Notes: generated by a model not told the origin, from the sequence alone. A stretch of DNA of 64,000 nucleotides from Kiloniellaceae bacterium (GCA_021776195.1 JAJFGK010000060.1:1-64000), one strand, 5' to 3'. Positions 52,583-61,628 are shown, numbered from the stretch's first letter. A program made the numbers and translations.

Positions 52583-53367
52583 TGGCTGGGTCGGCAATTT
52601 ACCGGGGAGTCGTGGCGCATGCCCGGCTGCGGCCAAAGCGGCACAGACTGCGCTACCGCGTCTTTTCGCTTCTGCTCGACCTGGACGAGCTCCCGGCCCT
52701 GAGCCGGGATCTGCGGCTTTTCGGCCACAATAGGCGCGCCTTGGTGTCGTTCCACGACAGCGATCATGGCGACGGCCGCGATGGCGGCCTTCGGCGCTGG
52801 GTCGAGCAGTGTTTGGAAGAAGTCGGGGTCGCGCTGTCGGGCGGGCCCATTCGTTTGCTCTGCTATCCACGGATTTTGGGTTACGTCTTCAATCCCTTGA
52901 GTGTCTTCTTCTGCTATCGGGCCACCGGAGACTTGGCGGCTATCCTCTACGAAGTGAGCAACACCTTCGGGGAACGCCATACCTATGTCATTCCGGTCAC
53001 CGATCCTGACGCGACCTTGATCGGTCAGACCTGCGAAAAAGCCTTCTACGTATCGCCGTTTCTGCCGATGGACTGCCTGTACCGTTTTGAAATCGCGCCG
53101 CCTGGCGATCGGCTGGGTGTCACGATCGAACAGGACGACAGCCAGGGCCATATATTTTCCGCCGCCTTTACCGGCCGGCATGGCCGGCTGGACGATCGCG
53201 GTCTTCTCGCTGCCCTGGCGGTTCACCCCCTGATGACACTGAAAGTCATGGCCGGCATTCATTGGGAGGCACTCCAGCTTTGGCTGAAGGGCGTTCCGGC
53301 CCTGCGTCACACGCCGGCGCGCGCGAGGCTCGGGATAACCCTTGTCCGACCGCCCAACAACACTTAG
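52582..53367 (+). CDS. DUF1365 protein
   Basis: 261 residues. It opens SAIYRGVVAHARLRPKRHRL and contains IRLLCYPRILGYVFNPLSVF and YEVSNTFGERHTYVIP, all typical of DUF1365. Function is undefined, but the family is nearly always found with a flavin amine oxidase-like protein and a Cfa-type methyltransferase, as here. ATG 52582 overlaps the preceding TAA. The reading frame that extends far upstream lies over the flavoprotein gene and is not used. Confidence 0.88.
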   Translation: MAGSAIYRGVVAHARLRPKRHRLRYRVFSLLLDLDELPALSRDLRLFGHNRRALVSFHDSDHGDGRDGGLRRWVEQCLEEVGVALSGGPIRLLCYPRILGYVFNPLSVFFCYRATGDLAAILYEVSNTFGERHTYVIPVTDPDATLIGQTCEKAFYVSPFLPMDCLYRFEIAPPGDRLGVTIEQDDSQGHIFSAAFTGRHGRLDDRGLLAALAVHPLMTLKVMAGIHWEALQLWLKGVPALRHTPARARLGITLVRPPNNT

Positions 53368-53383
53368 CGACGACAGAACCATC

Positions 53384-54601
53384 ATGACAAATATGAACGA
53401 CACGTCCCCCATGACCATGGGGTCTCGACCAAACTTGTGGCGTCACTGGGCCCTGCGCATCGCGCGGCGCATGAAGGCCGGACGGCTGACCATTGTGTTT
53501 CCCGACGGTGGCTTGGTCGAGTTCGAGGGCGCTACTCCCGGTCCGGCGGCCATTATAGAGATCCGGCGATGGCGACTGCTCTACCGGCTCTTGCTCGGCG
53601 GGGATTTGGGCTTCGCCGAATCCTACATTGACGGTGACTGGGTCACGCCGGACTTGGATCGGCTGTTGTCCTATGGGCTGTTGAACCTGGATGACCTGCA
53701 GACCGGCGCGGCGGGCGTGAAGCCGCTGATTTGGATCCAGCGGCTGCGCCACCGGCTGCGGGCCAACACGCGGCGCGGGAGCCGGCGCAACATCGCCCTG
53801 CACTACGATTTGGGGAATGCCTTTTTCAAACAGTGGCTCGACGAATCCATGAGCTACTCCGCGGGGCTCTTCAGTCCCGCCGCGCCGTCGCTGGATGCGG
53901 CCCAGGCCGCCAAATACCACCGTATCGCCAAGGTCCTCGACCTGCACCCGGGAGACCGGGTACTGGAGATCGGATGCGGCTGGGGTGGCTTTGCCGAAAT
54001 TGCCGCGCGGGATTACGGCTGCCATGTTACCGGCCTCACGCTATCGCGCGAGCAAGCCGCCTATGCGCGGGAACGGGCCCGGCGAGAGGGACTGGCGGAT
54101 CGCATCGAGATCCGCTTGCAGGACTACCGCGATTCCCAGGGGCAGTTCGACAAAATCGCATCGATAGAGATGTTCGAGGCGGTTGGCGAAGAGAACTGGC
54201 CGCTCTTCTTCGAGGTTCTGAAACAGCGCCTTGCGCCGAGCGGGAGGGCGGCCCTCCAGGTCATCACCATCGCAGACGAGCGTTTCGAGAGCTACCGGCG
54301 ATCCGTCGACTACATTCAGCAATACATCTTCCCTGGCGGGATGCTGCCGTCGCCGACGGCATTTGCGACCGCCGTTCAGGCTGCCGGCCTGGACCTGCGC
54401 GAGAGTTTCTTCTTTGGCCCCGACTACGCCCGGACCCTGCATTGCTGGAGCGAGCTCTTCGAGGCTCGGTGGGATGCGATCTCCCAACAAGGCTTTGACG
54501 AGAGGTTTCGGCGCATGTGGCGATACTATCTGTCCTATTGCCGCCAGGGCTTCGAGGCGGGCTGCACCGATGTCGGTCACTTCCTCCTACAGCGGCCATG
54601 A
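53384..54601 (+). CDS. cfa: Cyclopropane-fatty-acyl-phospholipid synthase-like methyltransferase
   Basis: 405 residues. The N-terminal domain has GDLGFAESYIDGDWVTPDL. The SAM site is VLEIGCGWGGFAEIAARDYG, preceded by the hallmark ALHYDLGNAFFKQWLDESMS. YIQQYIFPGGMLPS and the C-terminal YCRQGFEAGCTDVGHF are family features. It would transfer methylene or methyl to unsaturated membrane acyl chains. Start ATG 53384 is preferred over TTG 53342, which would overlap the previous gene. The stop overlaps the MFS start by ATGA. Confidence 0.9.
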   Translation: MTNMNDTSPMTMGSRPNLWRHWALRIARRMKAGRLTIVFPDGGLVEFEGATPGPAAIIEIRRWRLLYRLLLGGDLGFAESYIDGDWVTPDLDRLLSYGLLNLDDLQTGAAGVKPLIWIQRLRHRLRANTRRGSRRNIALHYDLGNAFFKQWLDESMSYSAGLFSPAAPSLDAAQAAKYHRIAKVLDLHPGDRVLEIGCGWGGFAEIAARDYGCHVTGLTLSREQAAYARERARREGLADRIEIRLQDYRDSQGQFDKIASIEMFEAVGEENWPLFFEVLKQRLAPSGRAALQVITIADERFESYRRSVDYIQQYIFPGGMLPSPTAFATAVQAAGLDLRESFFFGPDYARTLHCWSELFEARWDAISQQGFDERFRRMWRYYLSYCRQGFEAGCTDVGHFLLQRP

Positions 54602-55980
54602 CCCCCGAGGGGCAGGAGCGGCCGCTCGATAACCGAACCCTTTTGGCCTATGCGGCTCCCGCGTTCGCGCTGGCGATGCCGACGATCCCTGTCTACATCC
54701 ATCTGCCCGCGCTCTACGCCGACCGCGCCGGCGTCGGGCTGGCGGCCACCGGCGCGGTCCTGCTGGCGGCGCGCCTTTTCGATACGGTAACGGACCCGCT
54801 GGTCGGGATCGGCAGCGACCGACTGCGGCTGCCGGGCGGAAGGCGCAAGCCCTGGATTGCGATCGGCGCGCCCGTTGCGGCCTTTGCCCTGTTCAAGGTG
54901 CTGGCGCCGCCATCGGAAAGCGGTTGGCTCTACCTCCTGGGGTGGATGGTGGTGCTCTATGCCGGCTGGACCGCCGTGGCCATACCCTATAACGCCTGGG
55001 GTGCCGAGTTACGGCGCGGCTATTCCGAGCGAACCCGAATTACCTCCGCGCGCGAACTGGCCGGACTGCTCGGACTTTTGGCGGCCGGCGCCATTCCCGT
55101 ACTGGTGTCCGAACGGGGCGGCATCGAGGGCGATGGGTTGCTCGCCATAGCCTGGGCGACCTGCGCGGTGGGCCTGGTCGGAATCTCCGCGCTGATGGTT
55201 CTGGTTCCGCAGGCTGCTGCTTTAGACCGGCCTTCGCGCGCCCTTGAAGCCGCGCCCAGGACCCGATTCCGACAGACCTTGACCGGCCTCGTCCGCAATC
55301 GCCCCTTCCTGCGCCTGATTGCGGCCTGGGGCCTCAATGGCTTGGCCAATGGCCTGCCCGCGGTGCTCTTTCTCCTGTACCTTGAGCATGTCCTGGGCGC
55401 CGGCCCCCAGACGCGATCGCTCTTCATCCTGATCTACTTTCTCGCGGCGGTTGTCGCCATTCCGATCTGGTTCAAGTTGAGCCGGCGACACGGCAAGCAC
55501 CAGACCTGGTGCGCCGCCATGCTCATGGCCACCCTGGCCTTCTCGATCGTGCCGGTCCTGGATCAAGGCGATCAGACGGCTTTTTTCTTGATCTGCATCG
55601 TCACCGGGGCGGCGCTTGGCGCCGACCTGTCGCTGCCGCCCGCTCTCCAGGCCGATGTCGTCGACTATGGACGCCTGCGTGACAGGTCGGAGAACACCGG
55701 CCTCTACTTCGCGCTTTGGGGCACCGCGACGAAGCTGTCGCTCGCCCTGGCGGCCGGTATCGGCTTGGGCGGGGTCGAGCTGTTGGGCTTCGATCCGGCT
55801 CGGCCCAGCGCTGAAGGACGCCAGGCCCTGGTGATGATCTATGCGGTTCTCCCCATCGTATTCAAGTTATCTGCAATCGGGTTGGTATGGCGCTTTCCCA
55901 TCACGCGGCACCGACAACGGCTGATCAGACAACGGCTCGATTGCCTGGATGGCCGAAGCGGCGAGAGGACCGAATTGTGA
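54598..55980 (+). CDS. MFS transporter, GPH (MelB-like) family
   Basis: 460 residues with twelve predicted membrane helices. The early loop LFDTVTDPLVGIGSDRL and GGRRKPWIAIGAPVAA fit the glycoside-pentoside-hexuronide:cation symporter pattern (DxxxDPxxGxxxDR, RRKPW). The later YGRLRDRSENTGLYFALWG corresponds to the conserved helix 10-11 region. In stress clusters such a member may flip or move a lipid-related solute; this is inference. The start overlaps the cfa stop. Confidence 0.83.
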   Translation: MTPEGQERPLDNRTLLAYAAPAFALAMPTIPVYIHLPALYADRAGVGLAATGAVLLAARLFDTVTDPLVGIGSDRLRLPGGRRKPWIAIGAPVAAFALFKVLAPPSESGWLYLLGWMVVLYAGWTAVAIPYNAWGAELRRGYSERTRITSARELAGLLGLLAAGAIPVLVSERGGIEGDGLLAIAWATCAVGLVGISALMVLVPQAAALDRPSRALEAAPRTRFRQTLTGLVRNRPFLRLIAAWGLNGLANGLPAVLFLLYLEHVLGAGPQTRSLFILIYFLAAVVAIPIWFKLSRRHGKHQTWCAAMLMATLAFSIVPVLDQGDQTAFFLICIVTGAALGADLSLPPALQADVVDYGRLRDRSENTGLYFALWGTATKLSLALAAGIGLGGVELLGFDPARPSAEGRQALVMIYAVLPIVFKLSAIGLVWRFPITRHRQRLIRQRLDCLDGRSGERTEL

Positions 55981-56576
55981 CGAAACGCCTGGCGGCCTTG
56001 GCAGTGTGCATGATGCTGATAACAGGGTGTGACAAGATGCAACCGATCGATTTCAAGGGGAGTGAGCCTCGATTGGTTCTGGAGGACTACTTTCAAGGCG
56101 AAGTGTGGGCCTCGGGCCTCTTCGAGGATCGATTCGGCAATCTGCGTCGGCAGTTTCGAGTCGAGATCACCGGCACTTGGAATGGCCAAAGTCTCCAGCT
56201 CGACGAGCGGTTCCTCTACGACGACGGTGAAGAGGAGACCCGGATCTGGACGATTGAGAAGATCGACGACCACAACTACGTCGGTCGTGCCGACAATGTG
56301 ATCGGAACAGCCGAGGGAACGGTCTACGGCAACGCTCTGAATTGGCAGTACGATATTGACCTGAAGGTAGGCGAGCGAACGCTAAGGGTCCACTTCAACG
56401 ATTGGCTCTATCTGCAAGATGGAGGCGTGCTCTTGAATCGCGCGCGCGTCACGAAATGGGGTATAGAAATCGGTACGGTGACCCTTGTCTTCGTCAAGCC
56501 GGCGGCGCAATCCGTCAATGCCGGCAGGATCACCGGCGTTACGACCTTGCCACCCGTCGCCGTAAGGCAGCGATAA
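55977..56576 (+). CDS. DUF3833 lipoprotein
   Basis: 199 residues. A lipobox, MLITGC, follows a hydrophobic signal, so the mature protein is anchored by Cys. The body has LEDYFQGEVWASGLFEDRFG, RQFRVEITGTW and NDWLYLQDGGVLLNRARVTK, matching DUF3833. The GTG start at 55977 overlaps the MFS stop by four bases, with GAGAGGA upstream. Function unknown; it recurs in Cfa-flavoprotein operons. Its 3' end overlaps the convergent NTF2-like gene by 38 bases. Confidence 0.82.
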   Translation: MTKRLAALAVCMMLITGCDKMQPIDFKGSEPRLVLEDYFQGEVWASGLFEDRFGNLRRQFRVEITGTWNGQSLQLDERFLYDDGEEETRIWTIEKIDDHNYVGRADNVIGTAEGTVYGNALNWQYDIDLKVGERTLRVHFNDWLYLQDGGVLLNRARVTKWGIEIGTVTLVFVKPAAQSVNAGRITGVTTLPPVAVRQR

Positions 56577-56958
56577 GGCGGCCGAGCAGGGGCAGGCGTT
56601 CATAGAATTGGCTGGCGGCGTCCCAATAGTCGCTGTGCTCGCAAACCCGGCCCTGGGGGTCGAAGGCGACGCGGCTCATCCCTTCAACGGTCCAGGCCCG
56701 GCCCCGCAGACGCCCGGTGAGGGTCCATGACATGAAGCAGAGCCGGTCTTGTTGCATCAGGTCGGTGACCTCGAAGCGGATATCTTCCACGGTGGCAAAC
56801 ATATGAGCGAACAGTCGGCGCAGCGCCGCCGGGCCGGTGATGTCGTTAAAGGGGTCACGGAACCGGACGTTCGGGGATACATAGTCGACCAGCTCATCGA
56901 GACGCTCGGCGGTAAGAGATTCCAGGAAGCATCGGTAGCGGTCGGCGTAATTGGTCAT
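56539..56958 (-). CDS. NTF2/SnoaL-like protein
   Basis: 139 residues of the cone-shaped NTF2 fold. LESLTAERLDELVDYVSPNV and RFRDPFNDITGPAALRRLFA are the opening helices and strand; SWTLTGRLRGRAWTVEGMSR and VCEHSDYWDAASQFYERLPL close it. Members are binding proteins or small isomerase-like enzymes. Its start overlaps the dehydrogenase stop (ATGA), so it is the last gene of a minus-strand operon with the dehydrogenase and the DUF6134-like gene. Confidence 0.8.
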   Translation of the reverse strand: MTNYADRYRCFLESLTAERLDELVDYVSPNVRFRDPFNDITGPAALRRLFAHMFATVEDIRFEVTDLMQQDRLCFMSWTLTGRLRGRAWTVEGMSRVAFDPQGRVCEHSDYWDAASQFYERLPLLGRLIAALRRRVARS

Positions 56959-57725
56959 CGGGGCTCCAGCATGCGCCTTGTCAGCGCGAAGAACAGGCGA
57001 TCGGGCAGCAACCGCAGCAGCTTCATAGCGAGTGCGAAGCGCAGGGGAAAGGCGATCTCGAAACGGTCGCGCTGCAGTCCGGCGAAGATGCGCTCTGCGG
57101 CCACTTCAGCCGGAATCAGGCAGGGCATGGGAAAGCTGTTGCGCTGGGTAAGCGGGGTTTCGACGAACCCCGGATTGATCAGATGGAGACCGACCCCGGC
57201 CCGCTCGACCTCCGGTCTCAGCGCCTCGCAGAGATTGATCAGGGCGGCCTTGCTGGCGCCATAAGCGGCTGCGGTCGGCAAGCCGCGATAGCCGGCCAAG
57301 GATGCGACAACGGCAATGCGGCCGCTCCTCCGGGCGCAAAAGTGGGGCAGGATGGCGGTCAGGCAGTTCACCGTCCCCATGACATTGACCTCTAGCAGTT
57401 GCCTCACCTTGGCCGATGAGAACTGGGCAAGCGGCGTCGCTTCATGGGTGCCGGCATTCAGCAAGGCGATGTCCAACGGCCCCGTGGACGCCTCGACCCT
57501 GCCTAGAACGTCCTCGACCATCGCCTCATCGGTGATATCCAGGACAAAGGGTCTGATAGTGCCAGGGCCTGTGCCCGCGGCCTGAAGGCTTTCAAGGTCC
57601 GAAAGCGTGCGTGCGCTTGCCGCCACATGCCAGCCCGCGGCGGCGAAACGCAGGGCGGTCGCCCGGCCGATGCCCTTTCCGGCCCCGGTAATCCAGACAG
57701 TCCTTGTGTTCGGCGGGTGGCTCAC
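56955..57725 (-). CDS. Short-chain dehydrogenase/reductase
   Basis: 256 residues. The NAD(P) motif is TVWITGAGKGIGRATALRFA, followed by LLNAGTHEATPLAQF. The catalytic tetrad is visible as S in VVASLAGY and Y/K in AAYGASKAALI, then LINPGFVETPLT. Substrate unknown; a lipid-derived ketone or aldehyde fits the cluster. The GTG at 57725 overlaps the preceding stop by four bases; extra residues up to 57758 lie within the upstream gene. Confidence 0.87.
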   Translation of the reverse strand: MSHPPNTRTVWITGAGKGIGRATALRFAAAGWHVAASARTLSDLESLQAAGTGPGTIRPFVLDITDEAMVEDVLGRVEASTGPLDIALLNAGTHEATPLAQFSSAKVRQLLEVNVMGTVNCLTAILPHFCARRSGRIAVVASLAGYRGLPTAAAYGASKAALINLCEALRPEVERAGVGLHLINPGFVETPLTQRNSFPMPCLIPAEVAAERIFAGLQRDRFEIAFPLRFALAMKLLRLLPDRLFFALTRRMLEPR

Positions 57726-58441
57726 TTGGAAGCGCCATGCTGAGCCGTGCCAAGGCAATTCTCACAACGGTACTCGATGATCGAGCCGTCTTCCCCGGCG
57801 AACCGGAGCTTCACCCAACGGCCCTTGGAATCATACCAGACTTCGGTGTTCAGATCGCCGGCGTAGCGATAGTGGGTGGCCAGGATACCGCCCCTTTCGG
57901 TCTCAACGGTAGCCGCTCCCAGATCTGCGATGGTTACTCTATTGACGCGCCCGGTGATGGTGTTGAGGACTTGGGTCTGGTCGACCACGGCCGCATGCCA
58001 ATGGTTGGTCGGGAAAAGAGGGCTCGGTGCCGAGATCGACCCGCCGGGCCCCAGGATCTCAACATAATCTTGTTGCCTGCGGGCCGTCACGACAGAGACT
58101 TCGCCGTCGTCGTCGGTTACCGCCTGGAGGTCGAGCAGGTGGTCGCCCCGCCAACGCGCGCGTGAATCGTAGCGATAGCGATAGGCGGTCAGAAAGAGGA
58201 AATCCACGGCGATCTCGAAATCCGTGTGGACGACCAGATCGTCGCCATCGCGGTTGAATTTGACGATGTGCGAGCCCATGGCTTCGCCGTTCCGGAAAAC
58301 CGAGAAGCGCAGCTCGTCGCCATAAAGGACAAGCGGGTCGTTGGTCGCCGGCCACGCTTCCTGGCTTTTCGCGCCGTCACCGGCCAGTGCGAGGAGCCCG
58401 AATGTGACTGTTAGAACAGCACCAAGGCTTGTTGGCATCAT
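57722..58441 (-). CDS. Exported DUF6134-like protein
   Basis: 239 residues with an N-terminal signal peptide (GAVLTVTFGLLALAGDGAKS). The mature part has YGDELRFSVFRNGEAMGSHI, VVHTDFEIAVDFLFLTAYRY and a C-terminal pair of cysteines in YRCENCLGT. This matches the DUF6134 type as far as can be judged. It starts the minus-strand operon with the dehydrogenase and NTF2-like genes; GGGGG lies six bases before ATG 58441. Periplasmic role unknown. Confidence 0.65.
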   Translation of the reverse strand: MMPTSLGAVLTVTFGLLALAGDGAKSQEAWPATNDPLVLYGDELRFSVFRNGEAMGSHIVKFNRDGDDLVVHTDFEIAVDFLFLTAYRYRYDSRARWRGDHLLDLQAVTDDDGEVSVVTARRQQDYVEILGPGGSISAPSPLFPTNHWHAAVVDQTQVLNTITGRVNRVTIADLGAATVETERGGILATHYRYAGDLNTEVWYDSKGRWVKLRFAGEDGSIIEYRCENCLGTAQHGASK

Positions 58442-58582
58442 CACCGGCCCCCATAGAACGCGTTTCGCGGGCTTTGGGTCGTGGTCCAGCCCCTGTGTGT
58501 CTTGCTATCTACGCAACAGGAGGCGGACTGGATTGTCGAATTGTCTGTGCCGGTCGAGAATTGTTGCTTTGAGGAATGAATT

Positions 58583-58612
58583 GGGGCGCTTTCCCCGATG
58601 GGAAAGCGCCCC
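58583..58612 (-). terminator. Hairpin after the fasciclin gene
   Basis: GGGGCGCTTTCCC (58583-58595) pairs perfectly with GGGAAAGCGCCCC (58600-58612), loop CGAT. It lies 31 bases beyond the fasciclin stop on the minus strand. The following bases are only moderately T-rich (CAATTCATTCC), so termination may need other factors. Confidence 0.6.
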
Positions 58613-58642
58613 AGGCGCCGTTGACCTCCCTCGCAAGGGGGA

Positions 58643-59164
58643 CTAGCTGCTTGGGAGCAGCACCTTATCGATCACGTGAATCACGCCGTTGTCGGTTTCG
58701 ATGTTGGCGGAAACCACGTTGGATTGTTTTGCGGCATTGGTCGTGCGTGTGGGGCTGACTGTGACCCCCGAGGCGGACAGACCGCTGGCATAGAGCGTCG
58801 AGCCCTCGACCGTGGTCACGCTGGCTTGGCCGCCCTGGATGTCGCCGGCCATGATCTTCCCGGGTACGACATGGTAGGTGAGGATCTTGATCAGCTGGTC
58901 TTTGTTCTCCGGCTTCAGCAATTCGTCCACCGTTCCTGCGGGCAGGGCCGCGAAGGCTTCGTCTGTCGGGGCAAAGACGGTAAAGGGACCGTCGCTCTTC
59001 AGGACCTCGACCAGACCCGCGGCCTGGACCGCGGCAACCAGGGTTTTGAAGGATCCCGCCGCCACGGCGGTGTCGACAATATCGTTGGCTTGGCTCGCTG
59101 TGCCTGCGACTACCAGAGGAACTGCAACAATTGCGGCCTTGAAGACCTCCCGGAATTTGCGCAT
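58643..59164 (-). CDS. Fasciclin-domain (FAS1) secreted protein
   Basis: 173 residues: a signal peptide ([19 protein letters not shown]) and one FAS1 domain. The H1 motif is [20 protein letters not shown], then [15 protein letters not shown], ending [11 protein letters not shown]. Such proteins are secreted adhesion or stress proteins; a FAS1 protein belongs to several bacterial singlet-oxygen/RpoE responses. The ATG at 59164 has AAAGGAGA upstream. It has its own hairpin terminator. Confidence 0.9.
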   Translation of the reverse strand: MRKFREVFKAAIVAVPLVVAGTASQANDIVDTAVAAGSFKTLVAAVQAAGLVEVLKSDGPFTVFAPTDEAFAALPAGTVDELLKPENKDQLIKILTYHVVPGKIMAGDIQGGQASVTTVEGSTLYASGLSASGVTVSPTRTTNAAKQSNVVSANIETDNGVIHVIDKVLLPSS

Positions 59165-59557
59165 TCTACTCTCTCCTTTCGAGGGAATTGCACCCGTCGA
59201 TCGCCATCTCTCTTACAAGTGGTCGGCGGGTGCTTCACTTGTCGGTTTACGGGACCCTGGGCCCAATGGATCACAGTACCCGCGCCCGATGATCGCATTT
59301 GTCGTTAATACCGCTGGAAAAGCACGGAACCGCCGGGCATTCGCGGGCGTGGCTATTCCTAGATTGTGACTTTGTGGTTAATGCCCGAATGTGGGGCGAA
59401 GAATCGCGTTTGTTAGGCCCTGGTTGACGATCTTTACGGTATCATTCCTTGATTCGTGCAAACCAGAAGTGCAATAACTGTACGCTAGGATCGATGGTAG
59501 TCTGGACAAAGATGAGTCCGGCCTTTAGCCGGCAACTCAGGGGTCAATAGGTTGCAA
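59165..59557. other. Divergent intergenic region
   Basis: About 390 bases between the fasciclin gene and the XRE regulator hold no gene. On the fasciclin side a TAAGAG lies about 40 bases before its ribosome-binding site, but no matching -35 is seen at 17-18 bases. No operator repeat is evident. Confidence 0.5.
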
Positions 59558-60082
59558 ATGGACGCGGAGGTCGGTCGGCGGCTCAGAATCGCTCGCTTGC
59601 GGCGTGGCATGACCCGCGAGGCTCTGGCCGAGCGACTTTCGGTCCCAACGGGTGAGATCAAGGCGATCGAGCGCGGCGAGATGCCGTTGGCTCCAGATAC
59701 GGTGGAAAGAGCTGCGGCGTTGCTTGAATTCTCACTGGCGGCCGCCAATGAAAATCATGGATTCGAGTCTCGCGAAACAGTGCGAGGCGGGTTCCGTTCG
59801 CCGCGGATTGGCGTGGCTGTTCGGGAACGGCGCATTGCGCTGGGTCAATCCCGGTCCTTCCTGGCCGATGTCCTGGATTGTACCGATACTCACATCATGG
59901 CGATCGAAGAGGGCCGCGCGCCTCTCGATATCGCCATGCTGTTCGGCTTGGCGGTGGCCCTGGAGACGACGCCGGAGCGTTTGTACCACCCGGCGATGGA
60001 CCACCCTGGCCTGGAGCGTCTGTTGGATCACTCCAACGTCCTCATGACGCTGCTCGATAGCCTTAAGGCGAGGGCGCGTTAA
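59558..60082 (+). CDS. XRE-type regulator with two HTH domains
   Basis: 174 residues containing two Cro/C1-type helix-turn-helix units in tandem. The first, at about 5-60, has LRIARLRRGMTREALAERLS and IKAIERGEMPL. The second, at about 85-140, has VRERRIALGQSRSFLADVLD and IMAIEEGRAPLDIAML. The second is slightly degenerate in the recognition helix. ATG 59558 is preferred; TTG 59552 is also in frame. It precedes a PAS-like gene by 1 base, so the two form an operon. Confidence 0.8.
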   Translation: MDAEVGRRLRIARLRRGMTREALAERLSVPTGEIKAIERGEMPLAPDTVERAAALLEFSLAAANENHGFESRETVRGGFRSPRIGVAVRERRIALGQSRSFLADVLDCTDTHIMAIEEGRAPLDIAMLFGLAVALETTPERLYHPAMDHPGLERLLDHSNVLMTLLDSLKARAR

Positions 60083-60083
60083 C

Positions 60084-60977
60084 ATGTACTCGCCGATCAA
60101 AGATCATGAAAGCTGGTGGATCGAGCGCGGCGCTTGGTTTCCCATCGGCGTCAAGGAACCGACATACCGATTGCGTAGCCCGCTCGATTTGGGCGATCCC
60201 TCGACGCCTTTCGAGGCCCTGGGCCTGGTGCATCTGGAGAACCATCAACGGACCATGACCATCACCTGGTCGCTGAAGGGCGCCGACGGTGACTCGCTCC
60301 TTGAGGCCCTCGATTTTGCTCTGGTTTCCAACAAACGCGTGCGCCTGCGCTACTTCAAAGAGGCCTGGGCCGGCGAGGTCCACCCGAACGGGCAGGCGGC
60401 GACGGAGCGCGCGCTCCGGCTCCAGAGTCTGGTCAACATGCCGCTGGTGCCGTCGACAATAATTGAGCGCCAGGCCCTGAACAACCTGGGACGGGCCAAT
60501 CCAATCCTCGCTCTGGCCAAGCTGGAAGCGCGCGAACTGGGCAATCCCCTGGCGATCGCCAATAGGCCGCTTGGCCAGATGGGCCTGTTTTTCAAAGCGG
60601 ACCGCGAGGGCGCTCTGCGATTCCTGCAGATCGGTCAGCACAGCGAAGCGGCACAAATTTTCGGCGAAGTCTGGCGGTTGGCATCGATCGGTTCGCTTTG
60701 CGACGGGGCGCTTGATGATTCGGCCTATGACCGGCGCGTGTCGCAACCCTATTTCGAGGCCATCCACGCCCGGGTCCCGATCCATGACCACGTTTTGGGG
60801 TACATGGACACGGGCCGCTATAAAATGTGGCTGCCCTATCAACGCCTGCTGTTACCCTACGGCGACTCGCTGGCCTGCTTCACCCGGGTGACCCAGTCGA
60901 TTGAGATCGACTTCCTCGGAGAGCGCATAGCCAACTTCTGCGTGGGCCAGGAGGTGCGACCGTTCGGCCCAGACTAA
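60084..60977 (+). CDS. Hypothetical protein, possible PAS-like C-terminal domain
   Basis: 297 residues, soluble. The first part (WWIERGAWFPIGVKEPTYRL, TMTITWSLKGADGDSLLEAL) is not recognised. The last 100 residues resemble a PAS_5 ending: SLCDGALDDSAYDRRVSQPY, then MWLPYQRLLLPYGDSLACFT. Partner regulator immediately upstream suggests a sensing or co-regulatory role. Its last 126 bases lie over the 3' end of the convergent gene 60852-61598, an unusually long overlap. Confidence 0.55.
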   Translation: MYSPIKDHESWWIERGAWFPIGVKEPTYRLRSPLDLGDPSTPFEALGLVHLENHQRTMTITWSLKGADGDSLLEALDFALVSNKRVRLRYFKEAWAGEVHPNGQAATERALRLQSLVNMPLVPSTIIERQALNNLGRANPILALAKLEARELGNPLAIANRPLGQMGLFFKADREGALRFLQIGQHSEAAQIFGEVWRLASIGSLCDGALDDSAYDRRVSQPYFEAIHARVPIHDHVLGYMDTGRYKMWLPYQRLLLPYGDSLACFTRVTQSIEIDFLGERIANFCVGQEVRPFGPD

Positions 60978-61598
60978 GCCTTCCTTGCGGACCAGATCGC
61001 CGTTCTCCTTGTGCCAGGAAAAGGCCTCGGGCTCGCAATCCTCATAGCCAACCTTGCGGGCAAAGTCTTGGTTCGAGGTGACGGGCAGCGTCAGCGCAAA
61101 GATGGTGTCCGGCCACCAGGCTCTCAGGGTCTCCATCATCATGAACACGATGAGCTGGGGTGCCAGTTTGAAGCCACGCCATTGCGGCGCGATCCACATC
61201 TCGCCTTGATAGGCCGCCGTGCCGCGCAGACGCCATGACACCGGGCTGCTGACCAGGGAACTCCAGGGCGCCATCTCGAGACCCTGGGAACAATAGAGAT
61301 CGCGCCAGGCCATCAGGTTCTCCGCCAGGCTTGCGCCCTCGAGATCGACCAGACGGGCCGACTGCATGTGGCAGAGCCGCCCCATGGCATCGCGGCCGGC
61401 GACCGAAAAGAACTTGCCGTCCTCGATCGTCACCCAGTCCGGATCGATAACCGGCGTCAGCGCCCCTCGTCCGGCTTCTTTGTTCAACTCCGGCCAATTG
61501 GCGAAGTCATAGCGAACCTCCAGCTTCATGCCCGTGGCTTCGATCGACCTCCTTATCTGGCCTTGGTAAGCGGTAATGGCGGTCTTGTCGGGCGTCAT
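60852..61598 (-). CDS. Hypothetical protein, possible GNAT-like acyltransferase fold
   Basis: 248 residues. The region TAAYQGEMWIAPQWRGFKLA followed by FMMMETLRAWWPDTIFAL resembles the acyl-CoA loop and helix of GNAT proteins. VTSNQDFARKVGYEDCEPEA resembles their C-terminal strand. The residues before it are not recognised. ATG 61598 has GAGGGAG upstream. The 3' end overlaps the convergent PAS-like gene. Reaction unknown. Confidence 0.5.
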   Translation of the reverse strand: MTPDKTAITAYQGQIRRSIEATGMKLEVRYDFANWPELNKEAGRGALTPVIDPDWVTIEDGKFFSVAGRDAMGRLCHMQSARLVDLEGASLAENLMAWRDLYCSQGLEMAPWSSLVSSPVSWRLRGTAAYQGEMWIAPQWRGFKLAPQLIVFMMMETLRAWWPDTIFALTLPVTSNQDFARKVGYEDCEPEAFSWHKENGDLVRKEGLVWAERSHLLAHAEVGYALSEEVDLNRLGHPGEAGQRVAVG

Positions 61599-61628
61599 GG
61601 CTTGTCTCCCTCTGGTCATTCAGTTTGG

